Positions 46,632 to 58,000 of a stretch of 64,000 nt of DNA are shown piece after piece. Below the pieces are notes generated by a model. The model worked only from the letters and a program-made list of their open reading frames with translations. It was not told where the DNA came from and searched no databases. The translations under genes and the position numbers were made by a program. Every line of letters starts with the position of its first letter. Positions within the stretch are counted from its first letter, which is position 1. The stretch is from Flavobacteriales bacterium (GTDB lineage: Bacteria; Bacteroidota; Bacteroidia; Flavobacteriales_F; PHOS-HE28): contig JADJCX010000001.1 of NCBI GenBank assembly GCA_016703005.1, positions 283,427-347,426 of the forward strand, given 5' to 3'.

Positions 46632-49310
46632 ATGTCCCTCACCCCCGAACAACTCGCCCGTGTTCGCATCGATGCGATGCTCGTTGCCGCTGGCTGGGAG
46701 GTGCAGGACAAGAAGGCGATGAACCCTTCGGCAAAGCTGGGCATCGCGGTGAGGGAGTACGACACAGATGTTGGAGAAGCCGACTATGTCCTCTTCGTGG
46801 ACCGCGCAGCAGTTGGCGTGGTCGAGGCCAAGAACCTGCTACTGAAGGAGAACGCATTACGGTTCACGAGGACCAAGCCGAGGGCTACGCTAAGGCCAAA
46901 CTCCGCTGGACCATCGGCCAAGGTGCCTTGCCTTTCTGCTACATCAGCACCGGCGAGAAGACCACGCACTGGGACCAGCGTGACCCAAAGCCCCGCGCCC
47001 GTGAGGTCTTCAGCTTCCACAAGCCGGAGACGCTGCAAGAGCTATTGAAGACCGAACCGCTGCGCTCGCGCCTCAAGAAGTTCCGTGCGCTGGACCCGAC
47101 AAGTTGCGCGACTGCCAGGTGAACGCCATCACCAACCTCGAGAAGAGCTTTTCACTGAACAAGCCCCGCGCCTTGGTGCAGATGGCCACCGGCAGCGGCA
47201 AGACCTTCACCGCCATCACCAGCATCTACCGCCTGCTGAAGCCGCCCGTGCGCATGCGGCGCATCCTCTTCCTGGTGGATACCAAGAACCTGGGCGAGCA
47301 GGCCGAGCAGGAGTTCCAGAGCTACACGCCCAACGACGACCGCCGCAAGTTCACCGAGCTGTACACCGTGCAGCGGCTCAGCAGCAGCTTCATCGATGCC
47401 GGCGCGCAGGTGTGCATCAGCACCATCCAGCGCATGTATTCCATCCTGCAAGGCGAGCCGCTGGATGCGAGCGCGGAGGAACAGACCGGCACCGATGTGG
47501 AGCGTGTGCTCGGCAAGAAGCCGCCGCCGCCGCTCCAGTACAATGCCCAATACCCGCCGGAGTTCTTCGACCTCATCATCATCGACGAGTGCCACCGCAG
47601 CATCTACAACCTGTGGCGGCAGGTGCTGGAGTACTTCGATGCCTACCTCGTGGGCCTCACCGCCACGCCGGACAGCCGCACCTACGCCTTCTTTAACGAG
47701 AACGTGGTGAGCGAGTACTCGCACGAGCAGGCCGTGGCCGATGGCGTGAACGTCGGCTACGACGAGTACCTGATCGAAACGCGCATCACGCAGCAGGGCG
47801 CGGAGATCAAGGCGCAGCAACAGGTGGACAAGCGCGACCGCCTTACGCGCAAGCGCCGTTGGGAGCAGGCCGATGAGGACATTACTTACACCGGCACGCA
47901 GCTGGACCGCGATGTGGTGAACCCCAGCCAGATCCGCACGATCATCAAGGCCTTCAAGCGCGCGGTGGAAACGGAGATCTTCCCGCACCGCACCGAGGTG
48001 CCCAAGACGCTCATCTTCGCCAAGACCGACAGCCACGCGGACGACATCATCCAGGTGGTGCGTGAGGAGTACGGCGAGGGCAACGAGTTCTGCAAGAAGA
48101 TCACCTACAGCACCGAGGAGGACCCCAAGGGCCTGCTGGCGCGCTTCCGCAACGATTACAACCCGCGCATCGCCGTTACCGTGGACATGATCGCCACCGG
48201 CACCGACGTGAAGCCGCTGGAATGCCTGCTCTTCATGCGCGACGTGAAGAGCCGCAACTACTTCGAGCAGATGAAGGGCCGCGGCACCCGCACCCTCGAT
48301 GCCGACAGCCTGAAGAAGGTGAGCCCCAGCGCCACCACCAACAAAACGCACTTCGTGCTGGTGGACGCCGTGGGCGTGACCAAGAGCTGCAAGACCGACA
48401 GCCGTCCGCTGGAGCGCAAGCCCTGCGTGGCGCTGAAGGACCTGATGATGCAGGTGGTGATGGGCCAGCGCGATGCCGATACGCTCACCAGTCTCGCCAA
48501 CCGCCTCACGCGGATGGAGAAGCAGATCAGCCCGAAGGAGAAGGAGGAATTTGCCGCACGCGCCGGTGGTCGCACGATCCAGAAGGTGGTGAGCGAATTG
48601 CTGAACGCCTACGATCCGGATGTCGCGGCGGCAACACCCACCGTTGACCTGCCGAAACAAGCCACCGCCGTGTTCGACGATGGCGCCTTCCGCGAATACG
48701 TGGACAACGTGCGCAAGAAGTACGAGCAGACCATCGACGTGGTGAACCTGGACGAGGTGACCTACGCCGGTGCCAGCGCGCAGGCGAAGGAGAAGGCCGA
48801 TGCGGTGGTGAAGACCTTCCGGCAATTCCTGGCCACGAAGCGCGACGAGCTCACCGCCCTGCGCATCTATTACAGCCAGCCCTACCGGCGGAAGGACGTG
48901 ACTAACAGCCACCCTTCAACCTCACGCACGAGCGCGTGTGGGCCGCCTATGAACGTTCGCTGGAACTGAAGCTCAATGGCAACGTGCAGCGCCTGCTCAC
49001 CGATCTGGTGAGCCTGCTGCGCTTCGAGCTGGGCATGGACACCGAACTGCGGCCCTATGCCGAAACGGTGAAGAAGAACTTCCAGGACTGGGTGTTCCGC
49101 AAGCAGGCGGGCCACATCAAGTTCACCGAGGCGCAGATGGAATGGCTGCGGCTGCTGCGCGACTTCATCGCCGAGAGCGTACACCTGGACCGCGACGACC
49201 TGGAGCTGGGCACCATGGGCCAGCAAGGCGGATTGGCACGCATGCACCAGCTCTTTGGCGAGGAGATGGATGCGGTCATTGAGGAGTTGAACGAAACGTT
49301 AGCGGCCTGA
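46632..49310 (+). CDS. hsdR: Type I restriction endonuclease R subunit
   Basis: About 892 residues after repair of one-base lesions near 46855, 47098 and 48903. The motor subunit of a type I R-M system. The N-terminal nuclease motif is in GEADYVLFVDRAAVGVVEAK (acidic residue, then E-x-K). The superfamily 2 helicase has ALVQMATGSGKTFTAI (motif I), IIIDECHRSIY (DECH box), VGLTATPDSRTY (III), MIATGTDVKPLECLLFMRDV (V) and QMKGRGTRTL (VI). The C-terminal domain (FRQFLATKRDELTALRIYYS, LLTDLVSLLRFELGMDTEL) fits the EcoEI-type R C-terminal region. ATG 46632 (MSLTPEQLARVRIDAMLVAA). The partner hsdS lies 9.4 kb downstream; hsdM is not in the window. Confidence 0.93.
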
Positions 49311-49390
49311 GGAAATGAGATCGCGAAGAGTGTTCAAGCAAAAGATGAATCAACAGGACAGTGCCGAGGAACGCTTCACAGGACAATAAG

Positions 49391-50421
49391 ATGGACAAAC
49401 GAATCGGTCGGTTTATAGTGCAGTTCCTGTTATGCGCATTGCTATGTGGCGGTTGTGCCACCAACCGGATGTACAAGGAGGGCCTTGGCTGCGAATTCCA
49501 TTACCTCATTCGAAGCATTTCTTACACAGCACCCGAAGAAGCGGGCTATGGATGTGACCCAGCGCTTGGCCGCGCTGCGGAGGCTGCGGATTGGAACAAG
49601 GCGCAACGCATGAACACGAGGATGAATTATGATTCATTCATTGCAAGGTATCCGGAGAGCACACATGTGCCGGAGGCTTTCGAGAGGATCGAAAAGTTGA
49701 AGGAAGACGCAGCTTGGTATGAAGCACGACAGAAGAACACGACAGCTGCCTACGAGCAGTTCCTTGCCACCCAACGCTACTCCAACTCCACCACCATGGC
49801 CCGGGATGCGATCGAAGCTCTGAAGCACGAGGCCATTTGGAGCCAAGTGGAACAGAGCGGTTCCATCAGCGTTCTTGAAAAGTTCATCGCTGCGGAATCC
49901 GAGCAGAAGAATACAGTCCTTGCCTATCAAGCCTATCTGGAGATGATGCCTGACGGCGCCTATGTGGATGAAGCAAATGGGCACATTGAGGCAATGCTCT
50001 GGGACCAAGCGGTTCGCTCAAATACGATCAAGGCCTATCAGGCGTACCTGGACCAAGCGCCTTGGGTTCGACATAGGGATGAAGCTGAGAAGAAACTCAT
50101 CGACCTTGAGGTGGATGCGATCTTCAAAGGAGAGCACGGGCAATTGCCGCCGATGAGTCGGGCGGGTAGTGGCTATAGCACGGCTACCACGAGTGATGTC
50201 AAGATCTTCAATAACACGGGCTATACGCTCACCGTGCGATACAGCGGCAAGGAAAGTCAACGGATCATTCTTCAACCCAAGCAGCGCTCCAGTGTGGAGC
50301 TGCCCAATGGCAATTACAGGATCACGGCTTCCGTCAATGCTGCGAATGTGAGCAACTACGCAGGGTCTGAGGCCTTGGGCGGTGGGAATACGAATCGGAG
50401 TATTACATCGTGACGCGGTGA
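49391..50421 (+). CDS. Lipoprotein with TPR-like helical repeats
   Basis: ATG 49391, lipobox LLCALLCGGCATN. Repeated helical units of ~35 residues (NYDSFIARYPESTHVPEAFE, AYEQFLATQRYSNSTTMARD, AYQAYLEMMPDGAYVDEANG, AYQAYLDQAPWVRHRDEAEK) resemble tetratricopeptide or half-a-TPR arrays. A C-terminal ~80-residue beta domain (SDVKIFNNTGYTLTVRYSGK, RIILQPKQRSSVELPNGNYR) follows. The end reads NTNRSITS in frame, but the next frame gives YESEYYIVTR with a stop at 50421, which looks more natural, so a one-base lesion near 50388 is likely. First gene after hsdR; whether it belongs to the defence set is unclear. Confidence 0.6.
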
Positions 50422-50429
50422 CTATTGGA

Positions 50430-50795
50430 ATGACCAACCCACCCCGTTCCGTCAAGAACTTGAACAGCGCGGTCACTCCTCTACGCGCAGTGGCGTTGCT
50501 CTGTGCAGCGCTACTGTTCCTGGCTTTGGTCCGGTTGCCCATCGGCTATTACACCTTCCTGCGCATCGCGGTGACCATCGGGGCCTTGCTGCTCCTGTAC
50601 CACCACTGGACGCGAAGCGGGATCAACGCGTGGGTAGTCCTCTTCGGTGCTGTCGCGATCCTCTTCAATCCGCTCCTGCCCATCTACCTCGGCGATCGGT
50701 CCCTTTGGCTGCCCTTCAACCTGACCGGTGGCGTACTCTTCATGGTAGCCGCATTCCGAATGCCGGCCCCTCATACACGCGCAGACGAGCAGTAA
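50430..50795 (+). CDS. DUF6804-like membrane protein
   Basis: 121 residues from ATG 50430 (MTNPPRSVKNLNSAVTPLRA). Four hydrophobic helices: ALLCAALLFLALVRL, FLRIAVTIGALLLLY, WVVLFGAVAILFNPLLPIYL, LPFNLTGGVLFMVAAFRM. The FNPLLPIYLGDRSLW core matches the DUF6804 type, small membrane proteins of unknown function that are often found beside restriction and nuclease genes. Intact, eight bases after the lipoprotein gene. Confidence 0.65.
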   Translation: MTNPPRSVKNLNSAVTPLRAVALLCAALLFLALVRLPIGYYTFLRIAVTIGALLLLYHHWTRSGINAWVVLFGAVAILFNPLLPIYLGDRSLWLPFNLTGGVLFMVAAFRMPAPHTRADEQ

Positions 50796-50810
50796 GCAGC
50801 CATTGAACCA

Positions 50811-51283
50811 ATGGCCAGAGTAACCACATACGACGCCGGCAAGGACGATCGCAAGCAGTGCTCTTGGATCACCTCGCGCAGGCGCGCAGCACCATCCACG
50901 TGGCGGTCGCCTGGTTCACCGATGCGCCCCTCTTCAACCTGCTGATGGATCGGCAACGCGGTGGTGTGAGGGTTGAGTTGATCATCACCAAGCACGACTT
51001 CAACGACCAATGCACCAACGACCATGAAGCGATCGCGGAGAACGGCGGTCTCTTTCTCGAACTCGGTTCGGAGGACCAGTTGATGCACCACAAGTTCTGC
51101 ATCGTGGACAGGAAGGTGCTACTGCAGGGTTCCTTCAATTGGACCAAGCGAGCGAACCAGAGCAACAATGAGACGCTCACCCTGATCGAGGAGGACCCGA
51201 CCAGCGTGAACCAGTTCCTCGCGGAGTTCGACCGCCTAAAGCGGAGCGCAGGCGTGGCCGAGGCGGAGCAACAGTCCAGCTAG
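50811..51283 (+). CDS. Phospholipase D-like nuclease-domain protein
   Basis: ATG 50811 (MARVTTYDAGKDDRKQ), about 157 residues after a one-base lesion near 50858 (then LLDHLAQARSTIHVAVAWFT). A single PLD motif HHKFCIVDRKVLLQGSFNWT (H-x-K-x4-D) with the upstream strand TIHVAVAWFTDAPLF and the downstream NQSNNETLTLIEE. Single-HKD proteins of this kind are nuclease-like and act as dimers. It opens a compact operon: the next gene begins six bases later, and J-domain, vWA, PP2C and kinase genes follow with overlapping start and stop codons. Confidence 0.82.
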
Positions 51284-51288
51284 CGAAG

Positions 51289-52187
51289 GTGTTCGAGTAT
51301 TTCAAACTGCTTCGCGCTTTCATCGGCCTCGGCCGCATGGCGGATGTGAACGCACATGCATACGAGCTGAAAGGTGTTGCCGGGCTGGACCCCATCGTGG
51401 ACATGCTGCTCGCTGGCGAATACAAACAGGCAACGGAAGCGATGGAGGCATACGAGAAGCGCCACCAGGCCATCGTGAACGTATCCGCGATCGAGCGCGA
51501 ATGGCTGCTTAGCCGCATAAGGATGCTGAATGCCCTGATCACACAACTCGTCGGGGAGCGCGCAGAGGTCGAGGGGCAGGTAGCCCATTACAACCACAGG
51601 TTCCGGATGGAGCTGAGCCCTATCCTCTTAAAGATATGGAGCTGAAGAAGAAGATCTACGAGAAGCTGAAGAAGTACGGCATCGACGACCCCACCTACGC
51701 AGACCTGGACGAGGAGTTCAAGAAGGTGCACGAGGAGTACGAGGCGGAGCGCAACGTGGTGGTGGCTGACCTGAGCGAAGAGGACCAGAAGGATATCAAG
51801 GCGATGTACCGGGAAGCGGCTACGCTCTGTCATCCGGATTCGGGCAAGTGCGTGTTCAGCAATAAGAAGGGGGCGGAGGAGGTGTTCGGAAAGTTGAGCC
51901 AAGCCTACAATTCGAACGACATCCATACAGTCCGTGATATCCTGTCGCAGTTGCGCAAGGGGAGTTGGCAAGGAGTGAACGAGCAGGATGAACTGGAGTC
52001 GCTGCGCGTACAGTTAGCAACCCTGGAACACCGCTACCGAAGCCTCCTGCGTGACCTGGAGCTGGTGAAGACGACCGAGCCGTACCGCACGATCGAGAAC
52101 CTTGAGGATTGGGATGGCTACTTTCAGGACCTGCGCACGAAGTACCAGGCGCAATACGATCAATTGGCAAGCGAGTACGCGAAATGA
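51289..52187 (+). CDS. Coiled-coil protein with a DnaJ-like domain
   Basis: GTG 51289, about 299 residues; a one-base lesion near 51637 joins SPILLKI to ELKKKIYEKLKKYGI. The first ~200 residues are charged helices (NALITQLVGERAEVEGQVAH, EEFKKVHEEYEAERNVVVAD). A J-domain-like segment follows: DIKAMYREAATLCHPD with the essential HPD, then FGKLSQAYNSNDIHTVRDIL. A second coiled coil closes the protein (ELESLRVQLATLEHRYRSLL). J domains recruit and stimulate Hsp70. Its stop overlaps the vWA start (ATGA). Its place in a phosphorylation operon suggests it links the system to a chaperone, but that is inference. Confidence 0.75.
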
Positions 52188-52960
52188 ACCAGCACATGAG
52201 CGACGAGATCCAGAAAGTCCCAGGAGCCGGCGGCACCCCGTTGGCACCGGGTGCTGCAAGCCGCTTCGGCCAGAAGTTCCAACAGGCCGCACAGAAGGTC
52301 ACCTCGCCCATGGAGATCCCACGGGTGTTCCACCAACTCGTGATCTTCCTGCTCGATGGCTCGGGCTCCATGACGGCCGATGGGCGGTCCGGCCGCACAA
52401 AGGGCGAAGAGCTCCACGATGCCATGTCCAAGGTGCTCGAACGTTTGCAGGTCAGCCGGAACAAGAACTGTTTCGACATCAGCTGTCGGGTCTATTCAAC
52501 GGAGGAGAAGCAGATCATCGCTCAGCAGTCCGTGACGCAGCTCGCGCTCGATGCGTGGTCCTTCGACCCTGCGGATCACATCGAAGCGGACGAGACCTAT
52601 GCCGCAACATCAATGGAAGCTGCTTTCGAGGAAGCGAGAGCCTATTTGCAGGATAAGACGGACAAGCAGAGCAATGCGCTCATCATCCTGTTCACGGACG
52701 GCGATTTCCATGACGAGGAAGAAGTTGCAGCGGTCGCTGACCAGATTCGGGCGCACCCAGGCGTTTCACTCGCCACCATCTTCTACGAGACTGAGTTGAC
52801 CGATGAATGGGTGGAGGTCGTGGGGGCCGACTATAACGAGAACTGTGCCGAAGTGCTGCGGAGCATGGCCACGGAAGAAGCGGACTTCGCCTCCACGGTC
52901 GATCCCGAGGCGATCCGGAACCACATGATCAAGAGCATCAGCCGGACATCACAAGTGTGA
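52184..52960 (+). CDS. vWA (TerY-like) protein
   Basis: 258 residues, ATG 52184 (MNQHMSDEIQKVPGAGG). The von Willebrand factor A domain has a complete MIDAS-type start VIFLLDGSGSMTADG and the later LFTDGDFHDEE. Other core pieces are AMSKVLERLQVSRNKNCFDI and TSMEAAFEEARAYLQDKTDK. No signal peptide, cytoplasmic. vWA proteins of the TerY class are known to occur next to a PP2C phosphatase and a protein kinase, and that is the case here. Metal-dependent protein binding is the likely activity. Intact. One base separates its stop from the PP2C start. Confidence 0.85.
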   Translation: MNQHMSDEIQKVPGAGGTPLAPGAASRFGQKFQQAAQKVTSPMEIPRVFHQLVIFLLDGSGSMTADGRSGRTKGEELHDAMSKVLERLQVSRNKNCFDISCRVYSTEEKQIIAQQSVTQLALDAWSFDPADHIEADETYAATSMEAAFEEARAYLQDKTDKQSNALIILFTDGDFHDEEEVAAVADQIRAHPGVSLATIFYETELTDEWVEVVGADYNENCAEVLRSMATEEADFASTVDPEAIRNHMIKSISRTSQV

Positions 52961-52961
52961 G

Positions 52962-53759
52962 ATGTACGTAACCGCCGCACATATCGCCATCAAGAAGGAC
53001 CAAGACAGGTCCCTGTGCATCGCGAAAGAGCAGTACCGACTTGTCGCGCTGTGCGACGGCATCGGCGAGTTCAGGATTCGGGCCGTGTGGCGGACTTACT
53101 TGTGGAAGCGATCAGGCGGAGCTGCCGGAGAATCGGTCGCAGTTTGAAACGAGCATCAGAACCGCCAAAGAGGGCATCAAGGTCGAAGGTCTCGAAGGTG
53201 GCACCACCCTGCTCTGTTGCTACCAGTGCGGCGGCATCCGGATGACGAGGTCACCATCAACCACCTGGGCAATGGTGCGGTCCTTCACCTGGCCGGGGAC
53301 TTCCACGAACGCGGGCCATCGCAGGTGCCGTATCGCATGCATCATGTAGTGTTACCCCACGTGGATGAGCAGGGCGTGCTCGTTCGACATGTCTCCCATA
53401 ACAGCGGTGCGCAGGAGTTGGCCTTGTCGGAATCCACCCTCCACTTGAATGCGCCGAACGGTGACATCCTTCTGCTCGTGACGGACGGGATCGCCACCCT
53501 GGAGGAGGAGATGGTGGTCAAAGACCCGAGCGGCACGCTCTGGCGGCTGCAGCCTGCTGCGCTGCAACAGATACTCGAAAAGCTGCACGCCTTCCTCTCC
53601 GTCGACCATGGTCATTCGTCCATGCAAGCGGATCTGGCCCAGTTCGCACAGACCACATTGCAGGGTTTGAAGGAGAGCGGTGTGCTGGAGGACGATGCAT
53701 CATTGGGCATCGTGGTTACGGGCCCTGTACTTGCATATTACCGCAAACGCCGAAGTTGA
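52962..53759 (+). CDS. PP2C-family protein phosphatase
   Basis: ATG 52962 (MYVTAAHIAIKKDQDRSLCI), about 265 residues after three one-base lesions (near 53075, 53125 and 53235). PPM/PP2C motifs: metal-binding Asp in RLVALCDGIGEF (usual DGMGG), LEGGTTLLCCY, the GNGAVLHLAGD strand, DILLLVTDGIATLEEE, and the final DDASLGIVVTG. It removes phosphate from Ser/Thr. Its stop overlaps the kinase start as TGATG, so phosphatase and kinase are coupled. Together with the vWA gene this makes a TerY-P-type triad. Confidence 0.8.
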
Positions 53760-55781
53760 TGGGACGGCTTCGCGGCATACACGCTATTTCATCGGTCCCG
53801 TTCGGCCCGAACGCACCGTTCACTGGTGCGACGGAGATAGACCTGGAAGAGCAGCCCCTGAACCAAGGCGGCTTCGGCGCGGTGTACCGCATTCTCACGG
53901 TCGATGGCCGTACCGTGCACGGTGCCTTAGTGAAGGTGATGTTCGATCAGCAGCATGGCGAACATGCCTACGAAACGATACACCAGTTGCACGATAAGCT
54001 GCGCGGGCGATTCCACGATGGGTTGACCAACGAGTATCCGGAATTGTTGGGCATGCCCTTCCTCTTGTTCCGGGCCGTGAACGATGCCGATGAGCCTGTT
54101 GTCGCCATGGCATTGTGCGACCTCGGTACGTTCGGTTTTGAGGACATGGGCAGCGACGCGTGGGATGCAGCGGCGTATTTCCGCAACACCGGGCCATTGG
54201 AGAAGCTGCACCTGGCCTACCAGTTCGCACGCGTCGTCGATCTCTACACGACATCAGGTTCCTCCACGCCGACCTGAAGGACAAGTCGATCTTCCTGCAC
54301 ACAAGTCAGCCGCAACTCGCGCTGATCGATTTCGATTCCGGCTTCCATCCGGACACGCAGGGGAGCCGCTAGCACCACGGCGCACTCAGGCAATGGGCCA
54401 GAGCAAAGCTAGGGTGGCTGAAGGGCAGAAAAGCCCCGAGCCAAATCTCAGTCGAGGAGCGACAGGATGAGGAGCGTTGGGCCCTCGCCTCCGGCGCCTT
54501 CGAACTGCTTAGCGGTCTAGCGCCGTACTTCTTCCTAGGGATGCGGACGACGCCTCAATCGCCCAATACCTAAAAGAGCGCAAGTGGCCGGAACTGGACC
54601 CCAGCTCTGCGTTGGTGAACCCCGCGAACCTGGCCTACCATCAAGCGCTGATCCTGTTGCTACAAGAGTTGGAGGAATCCGGTGGGAAGGATCTGGTCGC
54701 GGCGTTAAAGCATACATTCAACCGAGGCTACCACAAGCCCACCGCGCGTCCCAAGCCTGCCGAATGGAAGGCTCTGCTGGGCAGCTTGTGCAAGGAGCAT
54801 GTTGGCGGACCCGTGATCAGTGAATTCCAAGGCGATCGGTCCAGTATCCGCAGCAAAGGGGAAGCGGTCACCTTGAAATGGACCGCCCATCAGCACCGCA
54901 CGCTGCTGCTGGATGATCGACCCTTGGCGTTCGGAGCAAACTCCATAGAACTAACCCCCAGCGATACGTCGATATTCACACTACAAGCCATCAACGACTT
55001 CGGTAAGGGTGGAGGCCACCTTCAAGGTGGAGGCCATCAAGGTGCCACCGACCATCCTTGGCTTCAAGGCTTCGAAGCCAATGCGGGACACACTCGACCC
55101 GGTCATCTTGGAATGGTCCACTTCCGACGCTGTCGAGATCCGCATCCTGCCGGTAGGAAGTACGGTCGAACTGAACGGTACAATAGAGGTGGTGCCGGAA
55201 ACGCCAACCACGTATGAGCTACAGGCCTTTGGCGGATTCGGCCAATTAGCCGTGGCCAGTGTCCATGTAGATGTTCCCAGTCCGGTTATCGAGGCGTTCG
55301 ACTGGGAGGTGAACCTGCTCGAGGGCATCGACAACGTGGACCTCATCTGGCGAACGCGCAACACGGTGGAAGTACTGATCGAAGGCCAGCCAGGTAGTCA
55401 TCCGCCTCAGGGTGTTCTCCATGTACCCATACGGCAGGCAACTCCCTTCACCTTGCACGCCAAGGGACTCTTCAGTAGCACAAGCGCCTCCATCAAGGCC
55501 TATCCATTCCCGGTGCCCGTGATAGAACAGATGGCCATGGACTTCCCGCTCATGAAATCGACCACCCACGTGACCATCCCTTCGGTGAGCTTCTCCCCAA
55601 CGCTCTTGGATACTTCTCTTCTCGCCAACGCACCAACACCGCGGGACCTTGGACCCGGCTATCTGCGCGACGGGATGGCCAAGGAACTTTCCGAACTCAA
55701 CGAGTGGCGAGGAACTGGATCCTGTCCGGGCGCGCCATCTGGGATCGCATCCCGGGCCATAACAAGACTGAAGCCGACTGA
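53759..55781 (+). CDS. Ser/Thr protein kinase with Ig-like C-terminal repeats
   Basis: ATG 53759, about 674 residues after repair of lesions near 54250, 54372, 54450, 54530, 55003 and 55709. Kinase features: glycine loop LNQGGFGAVYRI, ATP lysine in GALVKVMF, catalytic loop FLHADLKDKSIFL (HxDLKxxxI), and metal-binding LALIDFDSGFHP (DFD in place of DFG). A helical segment follows (NLAYHQALILLLQELEESGG), then about three Ig/fibronectin-like repeats, each with a pattern like IEVVPETPTTYELQAFGGFG (FTLQAINDFG, TTYELQAFGG, FTLHAKGLFS). The end IPGHNKTEAD is followed by TGA. Long soluble tails suggest substrate or partner binding. One base separates it from the DUF4407 gene. Confidence 0.8.
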
Positions 55782-55782
55782 C

Positions 55783-57085
55783 ATGGTACTATCCCGATTC
55801 CTCTTCAAACCGATCGAGCGCCTCTTTCTCTGGTCATCCGGTGCCGACATGGATGTGCTGGATCAAGTGCCCACTGAGAAGAGCAAGTACTACGGCATCG
55901 GCGGTACTATCGTCTTCACGGCCCTCATGGCCAGCTTCGCAGGCGGCTATGCCTTCTACACGGCATTCAGGGACCACCAAATGTTTCTCAGAGGATAAGT
56001 GGACCCCCAAGCCTCAATTTTAGCAGTCGGCTTTGGGCTATTCTGGGGCGCCCTCATCTTTAACCTTGACCGTTACATCGTCTCCTCATTTGGGGTGGGC
56101 GATGGCAAACGCACTATCTCCCGGCAAGAAGTGCTTGGAAGCGGCTCCTAGACTTCTCATGGCCGCACTGTTGGGCTTTGTAATTGCGACACCGCTGGAA
56201 CTCAAGCTTGTTCAAAGCGAGATTGATGCCTGGATCGGCGAGCAGATCGCTTTGTCAAAGAAGAGTATCGAGCAGCGACACGACCTGACAAGCGATCCGG
56301 ATATCAAAGCATGGCGGGGCGATCTGACGATGATTGAGAAGGAGATAGTGAATATGAGTCAAGACGAGGAGCGCAAACGCAATGAACGTGACGCGGCTGA
56401 TGCTGCTCAAGAAAAGGAATGGGTACTTGGTTGCGAAAGGCACCCTCCTGGCAAAGGACCCCATCATACAGACTTGATGGATCGCTACTTCCAGAAAAGG
56501 GATGAACTACCAAGCTGATTGCTGACAACTCAATGCCGACCAGATCTAGAGGGCAGCGAATTGAGAAGAATAAGAAGATATCCGATAGGCAGGGAATACT
56601 TGAACAGCAGCGCGAGAAGGACAAGGCGGAAGAGGACAAAAGCCGTGGGCTAATGAAGCGATTTGAAGGCTTGGGTGCTCTCACCCAACGCAGCGCCGCT
56701 ATCTGGTGGGCCAAGTGGCTCATCACCCTGCTCTTCGTCTTCGTGGAGATCGCCCCGTCCTTTTCAAGATGATGACCGAGCGCGGCCCGTACGACGACAT
56801 TGTGGAGCAGAAGAAGTACGAGGTGCTGCTCAACCAACAGCTCTGCGCCGCTCCAGACTAAACGAGGACGCCAACGCCACCTTGAAGGCGAACCGGAACA
56901 CCAAGAAGAGTTCCTTCAAGCGGAGATGCTGAAGAACCGGGAAATGCTCCAATTGATCGTAGAGGGCGCAGAAGGAGATCGCGGCCGAGGCGATCAAAGC
57001 GTGGAAGGAGGAGCAGAAGGGGAAGATGAAGGAGAATGTGGCGAGCTACATCAAGACAAACGGTACCGGTCGGGGTCCAGCGTGA
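55783..57085 (+). CDS. DUF4407 membrane protein
   Basis: ATG 55783 (MVLSRFLFKPIERLFLWSSG), about 434 residues; one-base lesions near 55990, 56130, 56510, 56530, 56765, 56860, 56940 and 56985. The DUF4407 family core is clear: DVLDQVPTEKSKYYGIGGTI, an FGLFWGALIFNLDRYIVSSF-like helix, and RLLMAALLGFVIATPLELKL, with a long charged coiled coil (LSKKSIEQRHDLTSDPDIKA) and a last helix (WWAKWLITLLFVFVEIAPVL). DUF4407 proteins have four helices and a large cytoplasmic coiled coil; function unknown. It follows the kinase by one base, and its stop overlaps the TcmP start, so it may be the membrane arm of the system. Confidence 0.75.
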
Positions 57086-57997
57086 TGTCCAAGAACACGG
57101 CACATCCATCGCAAGCGAACCCAAGAAAGCCCGAAGGCTGGGGCGGCTCATGGACGGAGAAGAAGCTCGTTGCTTTCAGGGAAGTACGTGAAGGCCTACC
57201 TCACCATCATGGCGAAGAACCCATACTGGAAGACCATCTACTTCGATGGCTTTGCCGGTAGCGGGGAACGCAAGAAGAAGGAAGACCTGGAACTGATGCA
57301 CCAGCTCGCCATCATGGAGGCGGAAGAGCAGGTGTATCAAGGTGCAACGGACAGCTGCTTCGACTTCGGAAGTGGCGTTTCCATTGGTACTACTTCATCG
57401 ACAAGAAGAAGGACGCGAGCGATGCACTGAAGAAGAAGCTCGACTTCGTGGATGCCGAACTGGCGGAGAAGCTCGTGTTCCGCAGTGGCGATGGCAACGC
57501 GCAGTTGCTGAAGCTGGCCAAGTTGATGAAGGAGGACAAGAACTACGCGAGCCTCGTCTTCCTCGATCCTTTTGGCATGCAGGTCAGTTGGAACGCCATC
57601 GCCGAACTGAAGGGCACCCGCACCGACATCTGGATCGCTCCCCACCCGGTGTGATCGTGAACCGGCTGCTGGACCGCAAGGCGAGAACTGAAAAGCATGG
57701 CCCTGCTGTGCGAAGGTTCTTCGGGCTGCCGGAGGGATGAAGTGCGCAAACAGTTTATATGCACCGCCTCGGTCACCGACCTGTTCGGCGAGGCCAGCGG
57801 ATGGTGAAGCAAGGTGATGGACCCCATCAACAAGATCGCGCGGTTGTACATTAAGCAACTCGGATGTCACCAAATCCCGTCCGCCCGTTCCTTGCGCCTG
57901 AACAACAGCACCCGGAGTCGCCATCTTCCACTTCGTGATGGCCAGCAACAACAAGGACGCCCATGCGCATTGCCAGGAGATCATCGCCAAGACCTGA
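57085..57997 (+). CDS. tcmP: Three-Cys-motif partner protein TcmP
   Basis: ATG 57085 (MSKNTAHPSQANPRKPEGWG) overlapping the DUF4407 stop. About 304 residues after several one-base lesions (near 57175, 57365, 57645, 57690, 57730, 57800, 57920). TcmP signatures: WTEKKL near the start, YVKAYLTIMAKNPYWKTIYF followed by DGFAGSG, VFLDPFGMQVSWNAIAELKG and a C-terminal IFHFVMASNNKDAHAHCQEI. The DGFAGSG and DPFG segments resemble a methyltransferase-like fold. This family occurs next to the three-Cys-motif (Gp37/Gp68-type) protein, as is the case here. Function unknown; the pair often lies in restriction or phage-related loci. Confidence 0.82.
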
Positions 57998-58000
57998 CCC

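Noticed and set aside
47152..48912. 586-codon minus-strand frame
   Set aside because: Antisense shadow of hsdR, caused by high GC; His/Leu/Val-rich with no family.
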